Shown here piece after piece: positions 24,438 to 34,400 of a stretch of 64,000 nt of DNA (position 1 is the first letter of the stretch; every line of letters begins with the position of its first letter). The translations under genes were made by a program, and so were the position numbers. The stretch is from Protula sp. h YS-2021 (Eukaryota > Annelida > Polychaeta > Sabellida > Serpulidae), in assembly GCA_949752745.1 (NCBI GenBank), contig OX457032.1, forward strand, positions 16,656,720 to 16,720,719, written 5' to 3'. Below the pieces are notes generated by a model. It was not told the DNA's origin and did not search any database. It worked only from the letters and a program-made list of their open reading frames with translations.

Positions 24438-24895
24438 ACCACTTCATAAAAGACTTGTGGATCCAGATTGAAAAGTGTGATTATGGCGCCATGAAAGAAG
24501 AACTGTTACGTGATCGCATTGTTGTTGGAATCAGAGACAAAAAGCTATCAGAACAGTTGCAGAGTGAGAAAGATCTGAAACTTCAAGACGCCATAGACAA
24601 GGCACGAACACGGGAAGCCGTTCAAAGGCAGTCTGCGCACTTAAACACATTCAATCCCGCTCAAGCCAATATGGTGCGCAAACAACCATTCCACAGGGAC
24701 TCAAAGAAGCAAAACCTGTAAAAACCAATCACCAATCGCGTGCTGCGCCAAGACATCATCAACAACAACAACAACAACAACAACAACCGCCATGCCACTG
24801 GTGTGGCAAAAACAAACATTCCAAACAAGATTACCACGCGAAATATTCTACGTGCAGCTTCTGCAAGAAAAAGGGGCACTGGGCGGTGTCTGCAG
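24438..24895 (+). pseudogene. Internally deleted gag remnant between LTR1 and LTR2
   Basis: Shortly after the primer site the sequence jumps to ACTTCATAAAAGACTTG, which in the full copy lies at 25,471, so about 400 bp of 5' gag is missing. The remnant covers the C-terminal half of Gag (LRDRIVVGIRDKKLSEQL) and part of the zinc-knuckle region, with frame damage, and ends abruptly at CTGCAG against LTR2. It reads TGG where the full copy has a TGA stop (25,488), so it keeps an older state at that position. Confidence 0.85.
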
Positions 24896-25054
24896 TGTAA
24901 TATTATTGATAGTGTTACAACTATCCACCCTTGGGTATTGTTTACTGTATACGTTCTATCTTTTCATGTGACCATGTGACGTAATAACCAAGATGGCTTG
25001 GCTGTGAATAAAGATTTCAACATAAATCTAGTCGCATCATTCAATATCACAACA
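24896..25054 (+). repeat. LTR2, 159 bp
   Basis: Same length and ends as LTR1 (TGTAATATTATTG to CACAACA). It acts as the 5' LTR of the full-length internal region and is followed by the second primer site. Confidence 0.92.
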
Positions 25055-25068
25055 TGGTGGCAGCGGTG
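25055..25068 (+). other. Primer binding site, tRNA-Leu type (second)
   Basis: TGGTGGCAGCGGTG is complementary over 14 bases to the 3' end, with CCA, of animal tRNA-Leu of the AAG type. It lies directly against LTR2, as required for minus-strand priming. Confidence 0.9.
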
Positions 25069-25148
25069 ACCACGCTGAAAGAGATATATAGGATCAGTGA
25101 TTCAGCTCACCTGCAAATTTAGTGCACTCAACGTCACAAACAGAAGAA

Positions 25149-26081
25149 ATGGCAACAAGCGCAATTCCCGCCCCTCAAACGTTCGATTTTAAGAAGCCAG
25201 AGGAGTGGGGCCGATGGCATACTCGTTTTGAGCGGTATCTGACTACTGCCAAAATAACTGATGATGAAGAAAAAGTAAACACCCTAGTGTACTGCATGGG
25301 TATCGAAGCGGAAGACATTTTAACCAGTTTCCAGTTATCCAGTGATGAGATGAAATCGTACCAGACAGTGAAAAAGAGATTCGAATCTCACTTCAGTGGG
25401 AAGAAAAACCTGGTGTTTGAACGTGTCAAATTTAGTAATCGTTGTCAAGGCATTGATGAAACGGTAGACAACTTCATAAAAGACTTGTGAATCCAGATTG
25501 AAAAGTGTAATTATGGCGCCATGAAAGAAGAACTGTTACGTGATCGCATTGTTGCTGGAATTAGAGACAAAAAGTTATCAGAACAGTTGCAGAGTGAGAA
25601 AGATCTGAAACTTCAAGACGCCATAGACAAGGCACGAACGCGGGAAGCCGTCCAAAGACAGTCTGCGCATTTAAACACATTCAATCCTGCTCAAGCCAAT
25701 ATGGTGCGCAAACAACCATTCCACAGGGACTCAAAGACACAAAAACCAGTAAAAACCAATCACCAATCGCGTGCAGCGCCAAGACGTCATCATCAACAAC
25801 AACAACAACCGCCATGCCACTGGTGTGGTAAAAACAAACATTCCAAGCAAGATTGTCCCGAGAAATATTCTACGTGCAACTTCTGCAAGAAAAAGGGGCA
25901 CTGGGCGGTTGTCTGCAGAACCAAGCAACAGAAACGCATTCACGAAGTGAGGGATGAAGACCACTATCAGGACATCGATCCAGTTCCATTCCATGTACAG
26001 GGCAGTGGAGAGCAGTTCTTAGAAGCTGTTCATATCAAGGACAATGACGATAAGTTTATGCTAGATGTAACGGTAAATTAA
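25149..26081 (+). pseudogene. gag: Ty3/gypsy gag (broken)
   Basis: The reading frame runs from the ATG at 25,149 (MATSAIPAPQTFDFKKPEEW). The N-terminal part carries the usual Gag phrase VNTLVYCMGIEAEDIL. The C-terminal part has two consecutive CCHC zinc knuckles, CHWCGKNKHSKQDC and CNFCKKKGHWAVVC, which bind RNA. An in-frame TGA at 25,488-25,490 interrupts it; the gag remnant to the left has TGG there. A TAA at 26,079-26,081 then separates it from pol in the same frame. Confidence 0.93.
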
Positions 26082-27656
26082 CATCCGGTTTTGCTCAAAA
26101 TAGACACCGGAGCAGATGTATCGGTAATCAGTTTTGATTTATACAATCGAGTAGCTAAACAGGTTCCCCTGGAACCTCCAGAAAAGGTTCTGATAGGTGC
26201 AAATTCTGAGCCCTTACAAGTACTTGGTAAGTTCAATGCGCGATGTGTCACTAAATCAAACAAGGCTTGTTCAGAAAATTTTTATGTCGTCAAAAATTTG
26301 GCCACACCCTTACTGGGCAAACCTGCAATCAGTAAATTGCAACTTGTCAGCATTGCGAGTACAATAACTTCATCCGATTTTAAACAAAATATCCTGGAAA
26401 AGTTTCCCAAATTATTTTCTGGATTAGGGATAGTAAAAGATTTCGAGTACAAAATACAAATCGAACCGGATGCGCAGCCATTTGCAATAAATACACCAAG
26501 AAGGGTTGCTCATCCATTGTTGCCCAAGGTTAAAACAGCGTTAGATGACATGGTACAGCAAGGGGTAATTCGACGTCTCGAACCAAACGAGACTTCACCC
26601 TGGTGCGCTGGGTTGGTGGTGGTTCCTAAATCAAAAACAGGAGAGGTACGCATTTGCGTAGATTTAACTCAACTAAACAAGTACGTAATACGTCCCAGAT
26701 ATCAACTTCCCACAGTCGAATCAACACTCGCTAAGTTACAGGACGCCAAAATATTCACAAAACTTGACGCAAATAGCTCCTTTTATCAGATCAAACTTGC
26801 TGAAGAATCGCAGGGGCTAACTCAATTCATCACACCATTTGGAAGATATTGCTTTTTACGCCTTCCATTTGGTATTTCGAGTAGGTCAGAGGTATTTCAG
26901 GAGGTTATACACGATATTGTGGGACAACAACCACATGTCAATATTCAAATTGACGATATATTGGTAGACAGCAAAGACGTTGCGTCACACCAACAAGCCC
27001 TATTTCCGGTTTTGGAGGAGCTACAAAATGCCGGAATCACTCTAAACCCAAGCAAGTGTGAATTCCTCAACACAGAGGTAAGTTTCGTAGGGTATAAAGT
27101 TGGTCCCAGTGGTATTTTGCCAGATGACAGCAAGATAAAAGCTATCACACACATGCCTGCACCCACAAATATAACAGAGCTGCGTCGTTTTTTAGGAATG
27201 GCAAACCAGTTGGGTAAGTTCATCCCAGATCTCGCAAACATGACACAGCCATTGCGTGAACTCCTCAAAAAGGAAAATGATTGGTCATGGGGTAAACAAC
27301 AACAAATAGCTCTTGAGAAAATCAAAGAAGAACTCAGTTCTCCAAACACTCTGAAGACATACAGTGTCAAACACGAAACAAGAATCATGGCTGACAGCTC
27401 ATCATTTGGGCTAGGTGCAGTTCTTCTGCAGAAAGAGCCAACTACAGGTGAATCTAAACCTGTCTCATACGCGAGTAGAAGTCTCACAGACTGTGAGCGA
27501 CGGTATGCACAAACTGAAAAAGCGGCTTTGGCCTTGACCTGGAGTTGTGAAAAATTTGCTGAGTATGTCTTAGGCTTAGATTTCACGTTAGTCACTGACC
27601 ACAAGGCGTTGGTGCCTATACTTGCCAAAAAGAGCCTCGACGAAATATCCCCCTAG
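26082..27656 (+). pseudogene. pol: Ty3/gypsy pol: protease, reverse transcriptase, RNase H
   Basis: This continues in the gag frame after the TAA. The protease has DTGADVSVIS near the start. Reverse transcriptase follows, with PRYQLPTVE, the catalytic KLDANSSFYQI, LRLPFGI, and QIDDILVDS at the YxDD position (Gln instead of Tyr; related invertebrate elements also lack Tyr there). RNase H has ADSSSFGLGAVLL and VTDHKAL. The frame ends at TAG 27,654-27,656, and homology continues in another frame from about 27,650, so a single-base indel lies there. Confidence 0.95.
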
Positions 27657-29000
27657 GATAACTCGACTCATGCGGTTCAGATTCAACATACATTTACCAG
27701 GTAAGGAAATGTACACTTTGGATACCCTGAGCCGTGCTCCATTGTCTACAACAGAAAAAGACAAAACGAATTTAGCTGAGGAAACGGAAGCATTTGTCAA
27801 GCAGGTAATTGAAGTTCTTCCTATCACTGAAAGAAAGCTAGAACAAATTCGCGAACTTCAACATGAAGATGAAGTGTGCACAAGAATAATGTTGTACACC
27901 CAGGAAGGTTGGCCTGATAAAAGTTCCAACTATTTTACTCCCCTATATGCAGTTTGCTGCGGAGTACTCCATTCAAGATGGCCTCCTACTGAAGGACAGC
28001 AGAATCGTTATTCCGTCCTCAATGCGTCTTGAAATTTTAGATCGTATACACGACGGCCATCTTGGCATTACTAAATGCCGAGAAAGAGCAAGGACTTCAG
28101 TCTGGTGGATTGGCCTATCAAAACAGATTGAAGACATGGTCAAAAATTGCCTGATCTGTATTAGACAGCAGCCTAAAACTGTGGAGCCATTGGAACTAAC
28201 CCCACTTCCGGACAGACCTTGGCAGAAGGTAGCTTGCGATTTATGTGAGCTTCGAGGTAAGACCTATTTAGTAGTGGTAGATTACTATTCCAGGTATTTG
28301 GAAATTGCTCTGCTTAAAGATGGTCAAAATGCAGGTGCTATAATAAATTACCTCAAATCAATTTTTGCCAGACATGGAATCCCGGAAATTTTAGTTTCCG
28401 ACAATGGCGGACAACTACAAAACAGTGCAATGGCGAAATTCAGTATGGAGTACAATTTTCTCCATTTAACATCTTCGCCAACTCACGCGAGCGGAAATGG
28501 GTGTGCAGAAATAGCGGTAAAAACATTCAAAAACCTCATGAAGAAAAAAAAAACGATCCGTACATAGCACTTCTCAATTAGAGGTCAACTCCCATCCATA
28601 ACGGATATAGCCCTGCTGAACTTTTATTCGGCAGACAGCTGAGAACAACATTACCAGCAGTTCCACACCTGCTGACACCCCGCTCGCAGCCGCAGGACAT
28701 GCGCAGAAAAGAAGAAGTTTACAAGCAGAATTTGAAATTCTATCATGACAGAAAACACAATGCTAAACACCTCTCACAGCTCGTTCCAGGTCAGCCGGTA
28801 CGTATTAGAGATAACGGAAACAGCTTCGAGAGAACAGCTTCGAGAGAATCAAAGATCTTCTAAGGTAAAAGTCAGTTGCCCATCTCCAATTAGGGACACC
28901 TTTCGTAGAAATCGAAACGCATTAATTGCCCTTCCTCTTCCCAATCAAAACAGTGAAAAAACTTCGGGTGTGAAAGCGCAAAATCATACCAGTCCGTGTA
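27650..29000 (+). pseudogene. pol: Ty3/gypsy integrase and pol C-terminus (frameshifted)
   Basis: The connection segment (27,660-27,950, PGKEMYTLDTLSRAPL) is in one frame and the integrase (27,947-28,567) in a second. The integrase has the HHCC zinc motif (HDGHLGITKC ... CLIC) and the catalytic DDE residues in VVVDYYSRY, VSDNGGQL and NGCAEIAVK. After an A run at 28,545 the frame changes again and continues with SPAELLFGRQLRTTLP to about 28,800, with a further stop. At least three frame changes and one nonsense codon make it non-functional. Confidence 0.92.
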
Positions 29001-29670
29001 AGAGCTCAGATAGTCCTTAGGTTAATCAAAACCAAAACGTTAAATTGTTGGACAAGAAAAACATTGCACTTGACACTGGTACCAAAGATAACGGAGAGAA
29101 AGCATCGTTTACTACGAGGTCAGGAAGGACAACGAAGAGACCCGATAAGCTGAACTGCTAAACAAATTTCGGACTACAGAATGGACTATGGAAAATACAG
29201 TTGGGTATTAATCGCTTGCGTAAATAATCCTCTTTGTCAGTGATTGATATCCAGTTTGCATATAGGTATTTTGTTTATTTATTTTTTTTTACTAATATAG
29301 TGTTTTAAAACAAGTTAGTTCATATTGTATATATTTTTATAGCTATTGTCGCCCACTTTATAGACTTATCACACAACCGACACCGGAAGTAACCAAAAAA
29401 AGGAGATGAGTGAGAATTGAGTAAAGTATTTTCTGATGCTTATGCTTCTTTAAGTTCTTTCTACTATTATGTTTCTTTTTTTATCTTTTAACAGAAATGT
29501 GCTTTAATATTAATGTTGCTTCGCAAGAAGTAAACATTCAGCAACAGTTCAGTAATTTTTGTACTTATTTATCGCTCTTAGCGGAAAATATTTATTGTGT
29601 AAAATTCAAACCAGTAAAATGCTTAAAAAGTATTGAAAGGTTAGTAAGTATTCTTCGCACGAAATAAAGT
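29001..29670 (+). other. Retroelement 3' untranslated region
   Basis: AT-rich sequence between the end of pol and LTR3. A purine-rich stretch AAAAAAAGGAGATGAG lies near 29,395, but no clear polypurine tract abuts LTR3, another sign of decay. Confidence 0.55.
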
Positions 29671-29766
29671 CGTAATATTATTGATAGTGTTACAACTATC
29701 CACCCTTGGGTATTGTTTACTGAATATGTTCTATCTGGTCATGTGACATCATTCACTATCACAACC
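29671..29766 (+). repeat. LTR3, internally deleted
   Basis: It matches LTR1 and LTR2 from CGTAATATTATTGATAG to GGTCATGTGAC, then skips about 63 bp and resumes at ATCATTCACTATCACAAC. Both terminal dinucleotides are mutated (CG for TG, CC for CA). The deleted part includes the AATAAA stretch. Confidence 0.88.
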
Positions 29767-29771
29767 CTTAA
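29767..29771. repeat. Target-site duplication, right copy (CTTAA)
   Basis: Matches CTTAA at 24,260-24,264 and closes the three-LTR insertion. Confidence 0.85.
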
Positions 29772-31451
29772 TGGCTCACATTCGTAATTGATTTGTGCAA
29801 ATGTGCCTTTTATGGATTTAAGTTGCCTGGATCGAAATCTAAATCTTCAGTGCTGATTTCGAAAGCCTCGGTGAGCATTAATTTTGAATTCCGTGATAGG
29901 TAATCTAACCCATCGCATTCGCTTAGCTAAGGCTATTAAAGCAAACGCCAATCCCCTGCTTTCCAGCTGGAATCGAACTCGAGACCTTAGGATTACCAGA
30001 CCAACGCTGTAACTAACTGTGCTAACAGTCACTTTCCTTTAAACTTTTAACTCGGATCGATTCTCAATCTACTTGACAAGTCAAATTGATATTTGATACG
30101 TAAAACAGCTTGCCCACTTATGGGCTTCTAAGAATTGCAGTTAGCAGATCTGAATCTGAAATCTTTTCGGAGCTTAATTGATCAGCTAAAAATAATTTGA
30201 CGGACGTCGTCCAGTGATGAGCCTCGGTCTTATTATGGTTACTTCGTAATGTCAAATATTCGGTTTGATCAGGTTTAGATCTGGACAACCTTGGGTAAAA
30301 ACAATGATTACATACTGTGGTTATTTAAATTGTATGTAAGCCTCCCGTAAACTACTATTAGTAATTTGGAGCAGATAGTGGAGAGTGGATCGGGATTGAT
30401 CAATCAACACCACGAGACACTACGGTTAGAAACCCCAAAATGAATTCGATTCTTTAAACAAAACCACAATACCTAAAAGGCTTAATTTCGCTGTGTAAAC
30501 CCAAAACAAGCCTCGCGAACTGTACGAAATACGAACATGTTATAACAGCTGTGCAAAGCTAGCTTTTCAATGTCTTTTCTCGTGTATATAATGCTCTACC
30601 AAAGAGCATCAGATAATGTGCATATTTAACAATTTTCAGTAAAAACTGAAGATTTCTATTTTTAATGAATTATATGATTTCAAGACTGCGTTAATTATTT
30701 CAGCATACCTATCTGTGTAGATATGCGTTTTCAGAATTTTAGTTTTCGGGCGTGAAACCATCATGAAGCTTTATTTTCTCCACTCCACTCCAAAAATTCA
30801 TATATGACACATATAGTAAACAAGAACCTTGTTCCATGGAGTTTAAATTGTCTTAATCCGTGGCTTAATTTATATTTCTAACAACAAATTGGCAATTATT
30901 ACTCTTACTTTCTTGATCTGTCAACTTTGAAAATAAGTAACCTAGTTAATTATACCAACTTCCCAATTACTGTTGCTCTTTGTTTCTATGCCTTTTATCT
31001 TTTAAAAAAAGAAGTTTGCTCATTAATGCAAATTTCAGCACATTTTTGACGAATCTGACAGTAGCTGTTGAACCATAACGCGATACACAATTCTCAGCAT
31101 GTTAGCAAACAACACCCCTACATCAGTTTTTTTTCTCAAAAACAAAATCATCGAAAGGGATCACCTGTACGATATTGCAAAGATCATTGGAATGTTTTGC
31201 AATAACTGATTATACTGATATGATAACGGAAAACAACGACAGTATGGAAGACTGTTTAACTTGAAAATCAGATACTACACTATAAATAAGAGAGCCAACC
31301 GCCTTGAGCTACCAATTCAAAGACAATAGGCAACGCAGTCACAAGTTTCTTTGGCTAAAACAAATAGCCAAAATATGCGATAAGGTTTGTGAGAGAGAAG
31401 GCTTAGATACTTTTGCCTGTGATAAATACGCAAGTAACTGCAAGCTGCGCA
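29772..31451. other. Unit 1-specific spacer right of the retroelement
   Basis: It has no counterpart in unit 2. It is AT-rich and contains one tRNA-derived SINE fragment. No gene is recognised. Confidence 0.5.
29962..30031 (-). repeat. tRNA-Thr-like SINE fragment
   Basis: Read on the minus strand it has an A-box-like TTAGCACAGTTAGTTA, an anticodon-arm sequence TTGGTCTGGTAATCC whose 7-base loop would read CTGGTAA (anticodon GGT, Thr) and a B box GAGTTCGATTCC. It is not a functional tRNA because the acceptor stem is not closed. The segment after the B box (AGCTGGAAAGCAGGGGATTG) resembles the one at 40,292 on the other strand, pointing to one SINE family. Confidence 0.65.
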
Positions 31452-34400
31452 TTTTTAGACCATTAGCGATTGAAGATGCTCAGTTATGCTCTCGATTTCA
31501 TTTCTACATCGCTGCTGTCAGTACGAATGGCACCTCTTCTCACTCATATGATAAATACATCGAAGTACTTAAAGCCCACTTCTCGGAAAATCTCTTCAGA
31601 TGACATCTATAAAACTATCGATCCTTGTCTAACCTACCATACATCTACAAGTTATTAAAAAAAGTGGCAAACCAGATCAATATATATGTTATTAAAATCA
31701 TCTCACAGAGCTGCTCCATTATAGTAATACTGTTTAAGAGAGTCGACCACATAGTATTCGAATTATATCAATGTAATGTTGTTATGTATTCTGTATTTGC
31801 ATTTGATACTGGAAATTATTATATATTCTTTAAACGCCTTGAGTTTTCCTTTAATTTTAGTGATGACGTCATTTACTGATTTCAACTCTGTTAGATTACA
31901 CCCAGTGGTATCACTACCAATCCGCCCCGCTAAAATGACTTGCTGTCTCCCTAAGTGACTACGCAAGGCCCGAAAGAGTAAAAGTTCATTTCTTTCAATC
32001 CTATCTCACATTAACATTGGCGGCAATCAAGTTTGGAAAGCTACCAATCCCAAATCTCGAGAATTTCAACACAATGCAGCTTATTCACTCTAAAATGTAA
32101 TTTCCATACTCTGTACATGAGTGCCCTCAAATTCTTATTTTCGCAAGTAAACGTCATCAATCTGACATTATTGCCAACTCATTCATCCTAATTGATGGAA
32201 ATGTTTGACGAATCTCACATACTCGATAGGTCCGACACATTATTGGACAGTGAGCCTTCCGTAGCCTTATGAGCTATGGAGGGCATGATGTAGGGATATC
32301 ACAGAAATCTGGCAGATTAGTTGTTTCGTTACTCTTGAAAGATTCTCACATAGGTTTTAATAATAAAAAAATGGACTTTTATAACTTTCTGTTGTCCTGC
32401 CGTCCTTCTTCAAACTCCAACGTGTTCATAATAAAGCTGCTAATCTTAAGTGATTTGGGGACCACTATAGACCAGAAAAAATCCGTTGATATCTAATTTG
32501 GGGAAAATGTCAAATTCGTTTTTGTCATACTTTTTCCCTCCATACCCTACACTTTTTTCGTGGTTTTTGCTATTAAATTTATAAAGTTATAATCGTACCA
32601 ATTTGCTAGCAACTGATTTACTTGATGACGCTATTGTCCTTTCTTTAGATTAAAGTATCAATATTTATTGTGGTTTGTTTCAAATCACAAGTAGGGTAGG
32701 AGACAGAAAAGTTATGATCATAGCATTAGGAATCTTGGAACTTTTTGATGTTTTTGACGTACCAGAAGTAATGCCCCCGACAAATGACCGTGACCTTTTC
32801 AATGCCCCTAAAATAATAAATATTTCAATTTTGAGCTTTAGTCCTATTACTTTTGCAGTTTGCAGGAAAGTTCTCCAGGTGGTTGTCTATGAAGATAGTT
32901 TGAATTATTCTGGCACGGATTCGTTTTCACGATTTTCGCAATTATAATGTGTCGGCCGACACTGACATGGTTAGTAATGTTGTACTCATGAGTTTTTATT
33001 CTTTCGCATGAATATGAACCACTTTTCAGCTTCAACTGAACTTCGTTATTCTAGTTAACACTAATTAAAGTACAAATATCTTATCCATAGCATGAAGTGT
33101 GGAACTTAAAGCTATTTGGAAGACTATGCTCAACATTAACCTAAAAATGGAGGTGCACGTAGTTATTTACAGCCTGTCTTACTTGCACTGAAAGAAACTG
33201 TAGGAGACAAGATGTGGGAGACAAGATGTGGGAGGCGAGCTTCGGGAGCCAAGCATTAGGAACTAAGCTTTTGGAGCTGATCTGCATAGGAAAAGCATTA
33301 AGTGCCAAGGTGTCAGAGGCAAGTTATCGGAATCTGTCAAAACAGCCAAGCTGTAAAAAAATTCTCAGAAACGTATCGGGAACACAGGATGGGGGACATA
33401 TAAAAAGCACCGACTATTGATTGGTCAACGCCAGACCACTTACACAACCGGTTCCAAACATTTGAACAGACGGTCCACTGGTTCACAAAGACGCCAAATG
33501 ACCTGAAATGATCAGCAGCACACAATGGATCAGCAATGCGGAACCAGATAAAGGGATAATTGTCGTCTTCATTGTGCCAAGCAGCAGCAAAATCCTAGAA
33601 AGATTTCAAGTCCAATATCCCAAGCAACGTTATATACCGCTCAAAGAAATCTTTACATGAGTCCACTTACTAGTCAACGCCAGCGGCTAATCAACCACAA
33701 CACGAAGTCAGACGCCAACAGATACCATACCTTTGGCCTCAAAGGTGCGCAGATGCGCAGAGATGCCATTGCTTTTGGCAGTGAGCTGAGATATAAAGAG
33801 AGATACAATGAAACCCAGAAATTTACATTTTACACCCATGGCACTCTGAGTTCGGTTATCCAAGTGTTAAAGGATTAGAGATGTTTTTGTTGTGCAAATC
33901 TCGGGGCCGTTGGCATGGTCTGTCGGGGCTCGGATACATGGCTTTGCTGGGTCAGAAATGGCTTTTGGTTTGAATGCTGTTTGAAGGTATGTTCTTCATA
34001 CTCAAATTAGAATAGTCTTCTTCTCATTTTACTGACGTGTAGGAAGTGATAATCATGGTAAATTTCACGCTAATGGGAGTTTGGGGTTATCACCAATTTT
34101 TATCTGATATTTCACATGATCAACTATGCTGGCAGTAGTAAGTAGATGCTGACCCGTTTGAAAGAGTTCATGAGGGATCCTGGATGGTCCGACCAAATAT
34201 TGGGCTGGTGAAGTGTTGACGGCCTTGATTTTGGTAATATGGAAATTTATCGAAATGTGCGCACTACCTAGTTCCTTGCATTCTCATTAGGCGTTACCAG
34301 CATTCCATATAAATCCTGAAAATTAAGTCACTTTTACCTGCAGAATGGCTGCCCAAAGCGTCTGCTTCTTGAACTGCTTTGATAAGGTGCGTTATGTTCT

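Larger units (their letters stand above)
24265..29766 (+). mobile_element. Ty3/gypsy retrotransposon with three LTRs (defective)
   Basis: The layout is LTR1 (24,265-24,423), a 472-bp gag remnant, LTR2 (24,896-25,054), a full gag-pol region (25,055-29,670) and a shortened LTR3 (29,671-29,766), flanked by CTTAA. A protease with DTGA, reverse transcriptase, RNase H and an integrase with a zinc motif occur in that order, the Ty3/gypsy order. The Gag has two CCHC knuckles. The coding region carries premature stops and several frame changes, so this copy cannot encode its own proteins. It occurs only in unit 1. Confidence 0.95.

Noticed and set aside
24455..24721. Separate small gene left of the retroelement
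   Set aside because: Near-identical to Gag at 25,521-25,735; it is the deleted gag remnant between LTR1 and LTR2.
29962..30031. Functional tRNA-Thr gene on the minus strand
   Set aside because: Boxes and anticodon loop are recognisable but the acceptor stem does not pair and the tail matches a second copy, so it is a SINE.
31304..31603. Possible ~99-residue protein at the right junction of unit 1-specific sequence
   Set aside because: The part shared with unit 2 (from 31,452) is frame-broken there, so no protein-level conservation supports it.
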